DNA from: Mycolicibacterium litorale
GTDB taxonomy: Bacteria; Actinomycetota; Actinomycetes; Mycobacteriales; Mycobacteriaceae
Reading direction: 5' to 3'
Assembly: GCF_010731695.1 (NCBI RefSeq)
Contig: NZ_AP022586.1
Location: forward strand, 3,782,001 to 3,846,000
Length of the DNA stretch: 64,000 nt
The position numbers and the translations under genes are program-made. A model generated the notes under the pieces. That model saw only the letters and a list, made by a program, of their open reading frames with translations. It was not told the DNA's origin and made no database searches. Position 1 is the stretch's first letter, and every line of letters starts with the position of its first letter. This document shows, in pieces, positions 8,814 through 17,188 of this stretch.

Positions 8814-9194
8814 CTACTCGAAGTCCGGGACCGGGTCCCCCGCGCGGTAGCGCTCGATCGCCTCGAGGTGTTCGAGCAGCGCCTCGGCCGAGAACACGTA
8901 GTCGATCCCGTCGGCACCCGCACCGACGAAGATGACGTGCCACTCCTCCTCGGTGGTCAACCAGATCCGTGTCACCGTCTCGATGGCCTCGTCGTCGGTC
9001 GAGATACCCGACGGTGGGAAGTACCACGTGACCATCTCGTCGTTCGAGTTCTCGAGGTCGAATTCCCAACCGCGCGAGGTGATCACCTCGTCGACGACGA
9101 GGCTGTCGTCGGCGACGTCCGGGTTCCAGCGCGGACCCCGGGCGGCGAGACGCTTCTTCCGGCGCGCCTTCTTGGCGTCAGAGCGCTTCGACAC
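8814..9194 (-). CDS. Conserved acidic hypothetical protein
   Basis: This 126-residue soluble protein has a Lys/Arg-rich N-terminus (SKRSDAKKARRKKRLAARG) that could bind nucleic acid or a membrane surface, followed by an acidic alpha/beta domain with no catalytic motif I can name. The GTG start follows the metZ stop with no gap (TGA then GTG), so translation is probably coupled and it is the last cistron of the rhodanese-metZ operon. A role in sulfur metabolism would be only guilt by association. Confidence 0.7.
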   Translation of the reverse strand: MSKRSDAKKARRKKRLAARGPRWNPDVADDSLVVDEVITSRGWEFDLENSNDEMVTWYFPPSGISTDDEAIETVTRIWLTTEEEWHVIFVGAGADGIDYVFSAEALLEHLEAIERYRAGDPVPDFE

Positions 9195-10403
9195 TCAGCC
9201 CAGCGCCCGGTCGAGATCGGTGATCAGGTCGTCGGTGCCCTCCAGCCCCACCGAAACCCGCACTACGCCGTCACCCAGTCCGATCGCCGCGCGACCCTCG
9301 GGCCCCATCGCCCGGTGCGTCGTCGTGGCGGGATGGGTGATCAGCGACTTGGCGTCGCCCAGGTTGTTCGAGATGTCGATGACCTGCAGCTTGTCGAGCA
9401 CCTCGAACGCCCGCTCCTTGCCTCCGGCCAGTTCGAAGGTGACGACGGTGCCGCCGCCCCGCATCTGCCGCTTGGCCAGGTCGTACTGCGGATGCGACTC
9501 CAGGAACGGGTACTTCACCCAGCTCACCGACGAATGGCCCTCGAGGAACTCCGCGATCCGCTGCGCCGAGCGGTTCGAGTAGTCGACCCGCACCGCCAAT
9601 GTCTCCAGCCCCTTCAGCAGCGTCCACGCGTTGAACGCGCTGATCGCCGGACCGGTGTGGCGCATCAGCTTCTGCACCGGCCCGTCGATGTACTCCTGCG
9701 AGCCGAGGATCGCCCCGCCGAGGACACGGCCCTGACCGTCGATGTGTTTGGTGCCCGAATACACGACGACGTCCGCGCCCAACGGCATGCCCTGCTGCAG
9801 CAGCGGCGTCGCGAACACGTTGTCCAGCACCACTTTTGCGCCCGCGGCGTGGGCCATTTCGCAGACCGCGGCGATGTCGACCAGCGACTGCATCGGATTC
9901 GACGGCGTCTCGAAGAACACCGCCTGCGTCGGGACCGACAGCGCCTCTTCCCACTGCGCGAGGTCGTCGCCGTCGACGAACACGGTCTCCACACCCCACC
10001 GCGGCAGGATCTCGTTGCACACCACGAAGCACGACCCGAACAGGCTGCGGGCCGCCACCAACCGGTCCCCCGCACCGAGCAGCGCACCCAGCGACGTGAA
10101 CACCGCCGCCATCCCGGTCGCGGTCGCGAAACAGGCCGGCGCGTCCTCGATCAGGCGCAGCCGCTCCTCGAACATCGAGATCGTCGGGTTGCCGTAGCGC
10201 GAGTAGACATACCGGTCGATCTCACCGGTGAACGCCTTCTCCGCCTCGGCGGCCGACGCGTACACGTACCCCGAGGTGAGGTACATCGCCTCGGCGGTCT
10301 CCTCGAAGCCCGAACGCAGCAGTCCGCCGCGCACACCGAGAGTGGCCTGGCTGACCCCGTCAGGCAGTTCGGCGGGCTTACGTACCGAGGGAACCTCGCT
10401 CAT
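9195..10403 (-). CDS. metZ: O-succinylhomoserine sulfhydrylase
   Basis: MetZ is a PLP enzyme that makes homocysteine from O-succinylhomoserine and sulfide, a direct-sulfhydrylation route to methionine. The 402-residue length fits the family and M. tuberculosis Rv0391. The PLP lysine is K219 in SGTKHIDGQGR, with RYGNPT at residues 69-74 and the FETPSNP motif at 164-170. Its start overlaps the stop of the rhodanese gene (ATGA at 10400-10403), the same order as Rv0390-Rv0391, suggesting that sulfur delivery and homocysteine synthesis are coupled. The start near MSEVPSVRKP agrees with the family. Confidence 0.95.
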   Translation of the reverse strand: MSEVPSVRKPAELPDGVSQATLGVRGGLLRSGFEETAEAMYLTSGYVYASAAEAEKAFTGEIDRYVYSRYGNPTISMFEERLRLIEDAPACFATATGMAAVFTSLGALLGAGDRLVAARSLFGSCFVVCNEILPRWGVETVFVDGDDLAQWEEALSVPTQAVFFETPSNPMQSLVDIAAVCEMAHAAGAKVVLDNVFATPLLQQGMPLGADVVVYSGTKHIDGQGRVLGGAILGSQEYIDGPVQKLMRHTGPAISAFNAWTLLKGLETLAVRVDYSNRSAQRIAEFLEGHSSVSWVKYPFLESHPQYDLAKRQMRGGGTVVTFELAGGKERAFEVLDKLQVIDISNNLGDAKSLITHPATTTHRAMGPEGRAAIGLGDGVVRVSVGLEGTDDLITDLDRALG

Positions 10404-10813
10404 GACTGCCGCCAGGGCAGACCGACGGCCTTCCAGCCGGTGCGGCCACGGTGCTTCTGCTCGTCGAGGTCACCCTCGAAACCGTCGAGAATGTTGTACG
10501 ACGGTCCGATCCCCGCCGCGGTGGCGGCTTCGGCGGCGCCGATCGAACGGTTGCCGGAGCGGCACAGGAACACCACGGGGCGCTCGCCGGGCGTGATGCC
10601 CGCAGCCTGCAGATCGTCGACGAAACCCGGGTTGCGGGTGCCGTCGGTCCGGTTCCACTCGATGAACACCACGTCGCGGGACAGCGCCGACAGATCGGGC
10701 ACCCCGACGAACCGCCACTCGGCGTCGGTCCGACAGTCCACCAGCACCGCATCGGGGTTGTCGTCGAGTAGCTGCCAGGCCTCCTCCGGCGTGATGTCTC
10801 CCGCATAGCTCAC
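10400..10813 (-). CDS. Single-domain rhodanese-like sulfurtransferase
   Basis: This 137-residue protein is one rhodanese domain. The active-site loop CRSGNRS holds the persulfide cysteine C84, and the N-terminal CRTDAEWRFVGVPDL matches the second rhodanese signature. It should transfer sulfane sulfur in the cytoplasm. It precedes metZ with a 4-base overlap, as in M. tuberculosis Rv0390-Rv0391, so it may feed or buffer sulfide for homocysteine synthesis; that link is inferred from context. Confidence 0.9.
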   Translation of the reverse strand: MSYAGDITPEEAWQLLDDNPDAVLVDCRTDAEWRFVGVPDLSALSRDVVFIEWNRTDGTRNPGFVDDLQAAGITPGERPVVFLCRSGNRSIGAAEAATAAGIGPSYNILDGFEGDLDEQKHRGRTGWKAVGLPWRQS

Positions 10814-10832
10814 GGCCGTGAGTGTCCCACAC

Positions 10833-11291
10833 CTAGTCAGAACGGGTCGAACACACCTTCCACGCCCCGTCCTCCCGGACGAACGTCGTCGGCACCTGGA
10901 ACTTGTCGTCCTCGGACCTGTCGAAGTGGTAGGTGACGGTGGCGGTGGCGCGGTCGCCTTCGACCGCGACCCCGGTCACGCCGTCGATGAACCTGGCGCC
11001 CTGCTCGGCTACGGAATTGCGTTGCCGCTCAAGCACATCGCTCTCGTTGCCCTGTTCGGCACGGCACGTGTTGGCGCGGAAATCGTCGTAGTCCTCACGC
11101 TGCAGGGCGTCGTTCTGCGCCGCAGCGGCCCGGCCGATCTGCTGTTCGTCGGTGAGCTCGTCGCCCTCGAACGCGTTGACCAGCCAGATACCGATCACGA
11201 CGAGGACAATGATGACCAGCGCCGCCATGAACGGGGCGGCGGTCGGCCGGTCGCTCGGGCGGCCCGTATCCGGATCGGATTCAGCGGACAT
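10833..11291 (-). CDS. Membrane-anchored NTF2-like protein
   Basis: This 152-residue protein has a polar N-terminus, one membrane span (about 21-42), and an extracytoplasmic domain of about 100 residues. The domain (ALQREDYDDFRANTCRAE ... ATATVTYHF ... DGAWKVC) has the alpha-plus-beta pattern of NTF2-like/DUF4878 folds. Two cysteines, in NTC and WKVC, could form a disulfide outside the cell. The same architecture and both cysteines recur in the 279-residue protein at 24148-24987. It is 3 bases after purT on the same strand and probably co-transcribed with it. The function is unknown. Confidence 0.75.
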   Translation of the reverse strand: MSAESDPDTGRPSDRPTAAPFMAALVIIVLVVIGIWLVNAFEGDELTDEQQIGRAAAAQNDALQREDYDDFRANTCRAEQGNESDVLERQRNSVAEQGARFIDGVTGVAVEGDRATATVTYHFDRSEDDKFQVPTTFVREDGAWKVCSTRSD

Positions 11292-11294
11292 CGC

Positions 11295-12593
11295 TCACCA
11301 CAGCTTCCGCAGCGCGGCGCCCACCCGACGGGCCCGGTCCCGGGCGATGATCACATCCGGCGCGGTGGCCAGCGCGACCCCGAGCCTGCGGCGGCCGTCG
11401 GTCTCGTCCGGTCGGCCGAACAACCACACGTCGCTCTCCTGGGTGGCCAGCGCTTCGGCCACCACCGCGGCGATCTCCGAACCCGACGGTTCGGCCACCG
11501 GCGCCTCGGTGCCCGCGTAGCGGACCTCGGCCGCACCGGGCGAGATCATGATCGTGTCGACCGCCAGGCCCAGTATCGCCCGCGCATGCAGTTCGAACTG
11601 CGACAGCCGCTGGGACCGAAGCGTCACCAGACCCGTGTCCTGCGGCCGGGCCCGCACGTCGGAGAAGTACACCTCGTCGCCGCGGACCAGCAGTTCGACC
11701 GCGAACAGCCCGCGCCCGCCGAGCGAGTTCACGATGCGCGCGGCGATCGACTTCGCGGCGTCCAGCGCCGCGGGCGTCATCTGCTGCGGCTGCCAGGACT
11801 CCAGCGCCTCACCGTCGCCGGGACGGTGGCCGATCGGTTCGCAGAAGGTCAGCGTCGGACCCGTCGCGCTGATGCTGCGCACGGTCAGCAGCGTCACCTC
11901 GTAGTCGACCTCGACGACGGTCTCGGCCATCACGCGGTTGTGGGTGATGCGGCCCGCGGCGATCGCGCGCTTCCATGCCGGTTCGACATCCTCGACCCGC
12001 AGCAGTACCGACTGGCCCTCACCCGGTGCGCCGGAGATCGGTTTGACGACGAGCGGGAAGCCCGCGTGCTGGGCGACCGCGCCCAATTCGTCCGCCGAAC
12101 CGGCGAACCAGAACGGCGCGGTCGGCAGGCCCAGTTCGTCGGACGCCAACCGGCGCAGCCCTTCGCGGTCCTGCCCCAGCCGGGTGCTGCGCGGGGTCGG
12201 GAACACGTCGACGTCACTGCGTTCGGCCACCGCGATCAACGCGTCCGCGGCGATGGCACCGGACTGCGCGACGACGTAGCGCGGCTTCTCACGGTCGATC
12301 AGCGCGGTGAGCGCCTCGGCGTCGGTCAGCCGCACCACGGCCGAGCGGTCGGCCACCCCGTGTGCGGGTGCGTCGGCGTACCGGTCGACCGCCACCACGA
12401 CCGCACCGAGTCGCTGGAAGGCGAGCGCGAGTTCCCGACTGAGCTCGCCCGCGCCCAGGAGCAGCACCGTGCTCCTCGGTGCGGCTGCGGCCGGCGGAGC
12501 CTGCGGCACCACCGGTTCCGGGGCGGTGGACGCGGCCGCCACCGTCACGCCCGGGTCGGTGTCGGTGGTGTCGGTGTCGGTTGGTTCAGTCAT
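11295..12593 (-). CDS. purT: Formate-dependent GAR transformylase
   Basis: PurT uses ATP and formate to formylate glycinamide ribonucleotide (GAR) in purine synthesis, a folate-independent alternative to PurN. The 432-residue protein is an ATP-grasp enzyme: N-terminal nucleotide-fold VLLLGAGELSRELALAFQRLGA, EGLRRLASDELGLPTAPFWF, PLVVKPISGAPGEGQSVL in the grasp domain, and EVYFSDVRARPQDTGLVTL late. About 35 low-complexity residues precede the core, so the ATG at 12593 gives slightly more than the roughly 419 residues I recall for M. tuberculosis Rv0389; a longer frame to 12737 has no family similarity. Formate supply is not encoded here. Confidence 0.93.
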   Translation of the reverse strand: MTEPTDTDTTDTDPGVTVAAASTAPEPVVPQAPPAAAAPRSTVLLLGAGELSRELALAFQRLGAVVVAVDRYADAPAHGVADRSAVVRLTDAEALTALIDREKPRYVVAQSGAIAADALIAVAERSDVDVFPTPRSTRLGQDREGLRRLASDELGLPTAPFWFAGSADELGAVAQHAGFPLVVKPISGAPGEGQSVLLRVEDVEPAWKRAIAAGRITHNRVMAETVVEVDYEVTLLTVRSISATGPTLTFCEPIGHRPGDGEALESWQPQQMTPAALDAAKSIAARIVNSLGGRGLFAVELLVRGDEVYFSDVRARPQDTGLVTLRSQRLSQFELHARAILGLAVDTIMISPGAAEVRYAGTEAPVAEPSGSEIAAVVAEALATQESDVWLFGRPDETDGRRRLGVALATAPDVIIARDRARRVGAALRKLW

Positions 12594-12615
12594 CGCTCGC
12601 CAGCCTGCCAGATGC

Positions 12616-12930
12616 TCAACCCACCCGGAGGTCGATGTAGCACCACCGCCACGACTCCCCCGGTTCGGCCGAACGCATGACGGGGTGACCGCTGCGGCGG
12701 AAGTGCTCGGTGGCGTGTTGATGCGGGCTGGAATCACAGCAGCCGACGTGCCCGCACGTCATGCACATGCGCAGGTGCGCCCAGGTGACCTCGCCCAGTT
12801 CGGCGCAGCCTTCGCAGGAGCTGGGAGTGTTCGGCGACGGGTCGGCGTTGAGGGTGGCCAGGTGCTCACACGTCGGCGGTGCGCCCGTATCCTGCGCCCG
12901 CCGGGTGGCTCGACCTGCTCTGCTGCGCAT
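12616..12930 (-). CDS. UBP-type zinc-finger protein
   Basis: This 104-residue protein is essentially one ZnF-UBP domain: CEGCAELGEVTWAHLRMC, CGHVGCCDSSPHQHATEHF, GHPVMRS, EPGESWRWCYID. The cysteines and histidines form zinc sites as in eukaryotic ubiquitin-hydrolase fingers, where the domain binds a free C-terminal Gly-Gly tail. Bacterial versions are common in actinobacteria, but their ligand is unknown. I chose ATG at 12930 because a start further upstream would run into the divergent antiporter's leader. The spacer between the two genes is 53 bases. Confidence 0.85.
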   Translation of the reverse strand: MRSRAGRATRRAQDTGAPPTCEHLATLNADPSPNTPSSCEGCAELGEVTWAHLRMCMTCGHVGCCDSSPHQHATEHFRRSGHPVMRSAEPGESWRWCYIDLRVG

Positions 12931-12983
12931 GGTGGTCGAGGATACGGACGCTGCGAGAAGTTCCAGAGAGGAAGGCTGCCGAC

Positions 12984-14585
12984 GTGACTGCCTCACTGCT
13001 GGCGGTGCTGGTCGCCGCGCTGCTGCTGGCCGCGGTGGCCCGCCGCGCCGACGTGTCGGCCCCGCTGGCGCTGGTCGTCGCCGGTCTGGCCGCGGGTCTG
13101 ATCCCCGGGGTGCCCGACATCCAGCTCGATCCGGACCTCGTGCTGTACGTGGTGCTGCCGCCGCTGCTGTGGTCGGCCGGGCTGGAGAGCAGCTATGTGG
13201 CGCTGCGGCGCAACGTGCGCTCGATCGGGATGCTGGCCGTCGGGTTGCCGCTGGCGACGACGTTCGCGGTCGGGGTGGTGGCGTACTGGGCGGTGCCCGA
13301 ACTCACGGTTGCGGCGGCGTTGACACTCGGCGCGATCGTGGCGCCGCCGGACGCGGTGTCGGCGACCGCCGTCGGGCGCAGGCTGGGGTTGCCGCGCCGG
13401 CTGATGACGCTGCTCGGCGGCGAGAGCCTGCTCAACGACGCCACGGCGCTGACCGCCTACAAGGTGGCGCTGGGCCTGGCGATCGGCGGCAGCGCGAGCT
13501 GGACCGGCGGCCTGAGCACGTTCGCGCTGGCGGCCGTCGGTGGCGTGGCGGTCGGCGGTGTGCTCGGTGCGGCGATCGTCTACGTGCGGTCGCGGCTGAG
13601 CGATCCGCTGGCCGAGAGCGCGCTGGGCCTGGTCGCGCCGTTCGGGATCTACCTGCTCGCCGAGGAGGTGCACGGCTCCGGAGTGCTCGCGGTCGTCGTG
13701 GCCGCGCTGATCCTCGGGCAGCACTCCACGAACGCCAGCTACGCGACGCGGCTGCAGGACTCCGCGGTGTGGCGGGCCGTCCAGCTCCTGCTGGAGTCGT
13801 TTGCGTTCCTGCTCATCGGACTGCAGCTGCCGAAGGTGGTCGAGGAGCTCGCCGGGATCTCGGCGGCCGTGCTGACCGTCGCCTCGCTGGCGGTGCTCGC
13901 GACGGTCATCGCGGTGCGGATCGTGTGGGTGTACCTGTTCGCCTACATGCCGCGGACGCTGTCGAGCACCCTGCGTGACCGGGAGCCCCCGCCGCGTCCG
14001 GCGCAGGTGTTCGTGGTCGCGTGGGCCGGGATGCGCGGCGTGGTGTCGCTGGCCGCGGCGTTCGCGGTGCCGGCGACCACGCTGACCGGTGCCCAGTTCC
14101 CCGGCCGGCCGCAGCTGGTGTTCCTGACCTTCGTCGTCGTGGTCGGCACCCTGCTGCTGCACGGGCTGACGCTGCCGTGGCTGATCAAGCGGCTCGGCGT
14201 CCAGGGCGACGAGGCCCACACCGATGCGGTCGCCGCGGCCGCCGCCCAGGACAAGGCGGCCCGGGCGGCGGCCGCGCGCCTCGACGACATCCTCGACCAG
14301 CAGCGCGCCGACGGCACCATCGACGACGTGCACGAACGCGCGGCCGAGATCCTGCGCGCATGGAACACCCGGCGCCGCAACTCCGCGTGGGAACAACTCG
14401 GCCGCGACGAGGCGGACATCGGCGAGAGTCCGGCGGCAGCGTTCCGCCGGCTGCGCCTGGAGATGCTGGCCGCCGAACGGGCGACGCTGATCGCCGAACG
14501 CGACAGCGGCCACATCGACGACGAGGTGTTGCGCTCGGTGCTCTACGGCCTCGACCTGGAGGAGGCGACACTCAATCGGCGATAG
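12984..14585 (+). CDS. CPA1-type Na+/H+ antiporter
   Basis: This 533-residue protein has about twelve membrane spans over residues 5-420 and a helical cytoplasmic C-terminal domain of about 110 residues rich in Ala, Arg and Glu. The ion-binding Asn-Asp pair of CPA1 exchangers is in LLGGESLLNDATALTAYK, and AWAGMRGVVSLAAAFAVP is the second family signature. It should exchange Na+ (or K+) for protons across the inner membrane. The GTG at 12984 is preceded by AGAGAGGAAG; the frame extends upstream but that part is polar and overlaps the divergent zinc-finger gene. Confidence 0.88.
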   Translation: MTASLLAVLVAALLLAAVARRADVSAPLALVVAGLAAGLIPGVPDIQLDPDLVLYVVLPPLLWSAGLESSYVALRRNVRSIGMLAVGLPLATTFAVGVVAYWAVPELTVAAALTLGAIVAPPDAVSATAVGRRLGLPRRLMTLLGGESLLNDATALTAYKVALGLAIGGSASWTGGLSTFALAAVGGVAVGGVLGAAIVYVRSRLSDPLAESALGLVAPFGIYLLAEEVHGSGVLAVVVAALILGQHSTNASYATRLQDSAVWRAVQLLLESFAFLLIGLQLPKVVEELAGISAAVLTVASLAVLATVIAVRIVWVYLFAYMPRTLSSTLRDREPPPRPAQVFVVAWAGMRGVVSLAAAFAVPATTLTGAQFPGRPQLVFLTFVVVVGTLLLHGLTLPWLIKRLGVQGDEAHTDAVAAAAAQDKAARAAAARLDDILDQQRADGTIDDVHERAAEILRAWNTRRRNSAWEQLGRDEADIGESPAAAFRRLRLEMLAAERATLIAERDSGHIDDEVLRSVLYGLDLEEATLNRR

Positions 14586-14600
14586 CCCGACCGGGGGCTA
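14583..14600. terminator. Short hairpin carrying both convergent stop codons
   Basis: TAGCCC and GGGCTA form a six-base stem with a six-base loop between the antiporter and the MarR gene. The TAG stop of each convergent gene is part of the stem. It probably acts as a bidirectional terminator without a U-tract, as is common in mycobacteria. Confidence 0.5.
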
Positions 14601-15071
14601 GTCGTCGAGGTCGCGCCGGAACGCCGACATGGCGTCGAGCAGCGTCACGAACGTGCGGTGCGCCGCGGCCACGTCGTCGTCGGGGATCCCCGCCATCGCC
14701 CGGGTGGTGTGTTCGGCCAGCGGCGCGAAGAACTCGCTCGCCACGCCGCGTCCGGGTTCGGCGACCCGCAGGATGACCTTGCGCCGGTCAGCGGGGTCGG
14801 AGTCGCGCCGCAGATGCCCGGAGGCGATCATCCGCTCCACGAGGTAGGTGATCGCCGCACCGGACACGCCCATCTTCTTGCGCAGGTCGCCCGCGGTCAG
14901 CGGAGTGCCCGCCGTCTCGGCCACGATGATGTGCAGCAGTGCGCGAAAGTCGTTCGGCGCCAACGAATGACGCGCTGCGAAGGCGCGGCCGATCTGTTCG
15001 GACTCGGCCGACAGGGCGCGCATGTCCGCGGCGATCAGCGCTTCGAGCTCGGCGCGGTCGGCGTCAGCCAT
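14598..15071 (-). CDS. MarR-family transcriptional regulator
   Basis: This 157-residue regulator has a winged helix over about residues 35-115: LTAGDLRKKMGVSGAAITYLVERMIASGHLRR is the recognition region and DSDPADRRKVILRV the wing. MarR proteins repress divergent efflux or redox genes and are released by small ligands. It is divergent from an MmpL transporter gene, with a TTCAG-N3-CTGAA palindrome in the 61-base spacer, so autoregulation and control of the MmpL-P450-ferredoxin genes are likely. I chose ATG at 15071; an upstream ATG at 15134 would overlap the mmpL start codon. Confidence 0.87.
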   Translation of the reverse strand: MADADRAELEALIAADMRALSAESEQIGRAFAARHSLAPNDFRALLHIIVAETAGTPLTAGDLRKKMGVSGAAITYLVERMIASGHLRRDSDPADRRKVILRVAEPGRGVASEFFAPLAEHTTRAMAGIPDDDVAAAHRTFVTLLDAMSAFRRDLDD

Positions 15072-15098
15072 CCGATGAGGATAGTTCCGGCGAAGATG

Positions 15099-15111
15099 TT
15101 CAGTTTCTGAA
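15099..15111. promoter_or_regulatory. Candidate MarR operator
   Basis: TTCAG-TTT-CTGAA is a perfect 5-3-5 inverted repeat in the divergent spacer between the MarR and MmpL genes, 21 bases before the mmpL start codon. AT-rich flanks (ATATC twice, 15112-15126) make it the only AT-rich patch of the spacer. Size and position suit a MarR dimer site. Confidence 0.5.
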
Positions 15112-15132
15112 ATATCGGGAATATCAGGTGGC

Positions 15133-17157
15133 ATGGCGGGTCGTTTCTCCTGGGTCGTGGCATTGCTGGTGGTTCTCGTGTCCGGTGGGCTCATGGGCGT
15201 CCTCGGCGGCGGTGAGTCGAGTTCGCAGTCGCCGGTGTCCGTGCCGTCGGATGCCGAATCGGCGAAGGTCAACGCGTTGCGCACCGAATTCCCGGGCGGC
15301 GATCAGGCCCCGGCGATACTCGTCGTCACCCGCGATGACGGCGCACCGCTGTCCCCCGCCGACGTCGCCGCCACCGAGGCCGCCCGCCACCGCATGCTGG
15401 GCGCGGCCCAGAGCGCCCCGTCGGGACCTCCGGTGCTGGTGTCCGACGACGACAAGGCGGCCGTCGCCACCGTGCCGCTGGCTGCCGACCTGTCGGGATT
15501 CGGGCTCAACGATGCGGTCAAGGGACTCCGCGAAGCCGCCGCCGACGGACTGCCTTCCGACCTGAAAGCCGAGGTGACCGGCGGTCCGGCGTTCGGCGCG
15601 GACATCGCCGACTCGTTCTCCGGCGCCAACTTCACGCTCCTGGCGGTGACGGCCGCCGTGGTGGCGCTGCTGCTGATCGTCACCTACCGCTCACCGGTGC
15701 TGTTCCTGGTCCCGCTGGCGGTGATCGGATTCGCCGACCGGGTGGCCGCCGTGGTGGGCACCGCGATCGCCGAGGGGGTCGGCATGACGCCCGACGGATC
15801 CACCTCCGGCATCACCAGCGTGCTGGTGTTCGGCGCGGGCACGAATTACGCCCTGCTGCTGATCTCCCGGTACCGCGAGGAGCTCGGCCGCAACGGCAAT
15901 CACAAGGAGGCGCTGGCGGTGGCGGTCCGCGCCGCCGGTCCGGCGATCCTGGCCAGCAACGCCACGGTGGTGCTCGCGCTGCTGACCCTGGTGTTCGCGT
16001 CGGCGCCGAGCACCCGCAGCCTGGGCGTGCAGGCCGCCTCGGGGCTGGTCGTCGCGGCCGTGTTCGTTCTGCTGGTACTGCCCGCGCTGCTGCGCGTGTT
16101 CGGCAAGAGACTGTTCTGGCCGCTCATCCCCAAGGAGGGCGCTGCGCCGCTGACCGACAGCGGGCTGTGGCACCGCATCGCCGCGGCGGTGGCCAAGCGC
16201 CCGGTTCGCGTCGCCGTGGTGTCGATCGGCGCGCTCGCCGTGCTGTGCACCGGGCTGTTCTTCACCCCGATCGGGCTGACGCAGACCGAACAGTTCCGCG
16301 TACAGGCCGAGTCCGTGACGGGATACGAAACGCTCGCCGACCACTTCCCCAGCGGGCTGACCGATCCCACCCGCGTCATCGGCCCGTCGAACAAGGCCGG
16401 CGAGATCCAACGCGCGATCGACGACACCGACGGTGTGGTCTCGGCGAATCCCGCGGGCACCTCGCCGTCCGGGCTGACGCAGTGGTCGGTGGTGCTGTCG
16501 GCCGAACCGGCGTCGGAGGAGGCGTTCTCGACCGTCGACACGCTTCGCGACCACGTGCGGGCCGTGGACTCCGCGGCGCTGGTCGGCGGCTCCGACGCGC
16601 AGGCCCGCGACATCAGCACCGCCGCCACCCGTGACCGCATGGTCGTGATTCCGACGATCCTCGCCGTGGTGCTGGTGGTGCTCTATGTGCTGCTTCGGTC
16701 GGCGCTGGCCCCGCTGATCCTGGTCGGGGTGACGGTGCTCAGCGCGCTTGCGGCGCTCGGGCTCGGCGGCTGGGCCAGTGTGCACCTGTTCGGCTTCCCG
16801 GCTCTGGACAACTCGACGCCCCTGTTCGCGTTCCTGTTCCTGGTGGCGCTCGGTGTGGACTACACGATCTTCCTGGTCACCAGGGCCCGCGAGGAGACGC
16901 CGGAGTTCGGCACCCGCCAGGGCATCGTGCGCGCGGTCTCGGCGACCGGCGCCGTCATCACCAGCGCGGGCATCGTGCTGGCCGCGGTGTTCTGCGTCCT
17001 CGGCGTGCTGCCGCTGATCGTGCTCACCCAGCTCGGCATCATCGTCGGCCTCGGCATCCTGCTCGACACGTTCCTGGTGCGCACGGTGATCATCCCCGCC
17101 CTGTTCACGCTCATCGGGCCGAGGATCTGGTGGCCGGCTCTGCGCGCGAAGCCGTGA
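15133..17157 (+). CDS. MmpL/RND-family transporter
   Basis: This 674-residue transporter repeats the MMPL unit twice: a first span (6-26), an extracytoplasmic domain, spans at about 160-320, a second outer domain and spans at about 500-670. Conserved pieces include SGITSVLVFGAGTNYALLLISRYREEL and FLFLVALGVDYTIFLVTRAREE, which hold the proton-relay region of MMPL proteins. At 674 residues it is shorter than classical mycobacterial MmpL lipid exporters (about 950) and closer to the ActII-3-like drug or metabolite exporters. The ATG at 15133 follows a divergent MarR gene and operator. A P450 gene follows after 31 bases and may be in the same transcript. Confidence 0.88.
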   Translation: MAGRFSWVVALLVVLVSGGLMGVLGGGESSSQSPVSVPSDAESAKVNALRTEFPGGDQAPAILVVTRDDGAPLSPADVAATEAARHRMLGAAQSAPSGPPVLVSDDDKAAVATVPLAADLSGFGLNDAVKGLREAAADGLPSDLKAEVTGGPAFGADIADSFSGANFTLLAVTAAVVALLLIVTYRSPVLFLVPLAVIGFADRVAAVVGTAIAEGVGMTPDGSTSGITSVLVFGAGTNYALLLISRYREELGRNGNHKEALAVAVRAAGPAILASNATVVLALLTLVFASAPSTRSLGVQAASGLVVAAVFVLLVLPALLRVFGKRLFWPLIPKEGAAPLTDSGLWHRIAAAVAKRPVRVAVVSIGALAVLCTGLFFTPIGLTQTEQFRVQAESVTGYETLADHFPSGLTDPTRVIGPSNKAGEIQRAIDDTDGVVSANPAGTSPSGLTQWSVVLSAEPASEEAFSTVDTLRDHVRAVDSAALVGGSDAQARDISTAATRDRMVVIPTILAVVLVVLYVLLRSALAPLILVGVTVLSALAALGLGGWASVHLFGFPALDNSTPLFAFLFLVALGVDYTIFLVTRAREETPEFGTRQGIVRAVSATGAVITSAGIVLAAVFCVLGVLPLIVLTQLGIIVGLGILLDTFLVRTVIIPALFTLIGPRIWWPALRAKP

Positions 17158-17188
17158 ACGCGGCGCGGCACGCGTACGTTCGGTAGGT

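Noticed and set aside
9195..10813. SAM or cobalamin riboswitch before metZ
   Set aside because: metZ is internal to an operon with a 4-base overlap to the rhodanese gene, and the 19-base gap before the rhodanese gene is too short for a riboswitch.
12930..12984. Longer starts for the zinc-finger and antiporter genes
   Set aside because: Extending either would make the divergent genes overlap at their 5' ends and adds polar sequence absent from the families; each has a suitable internal start.
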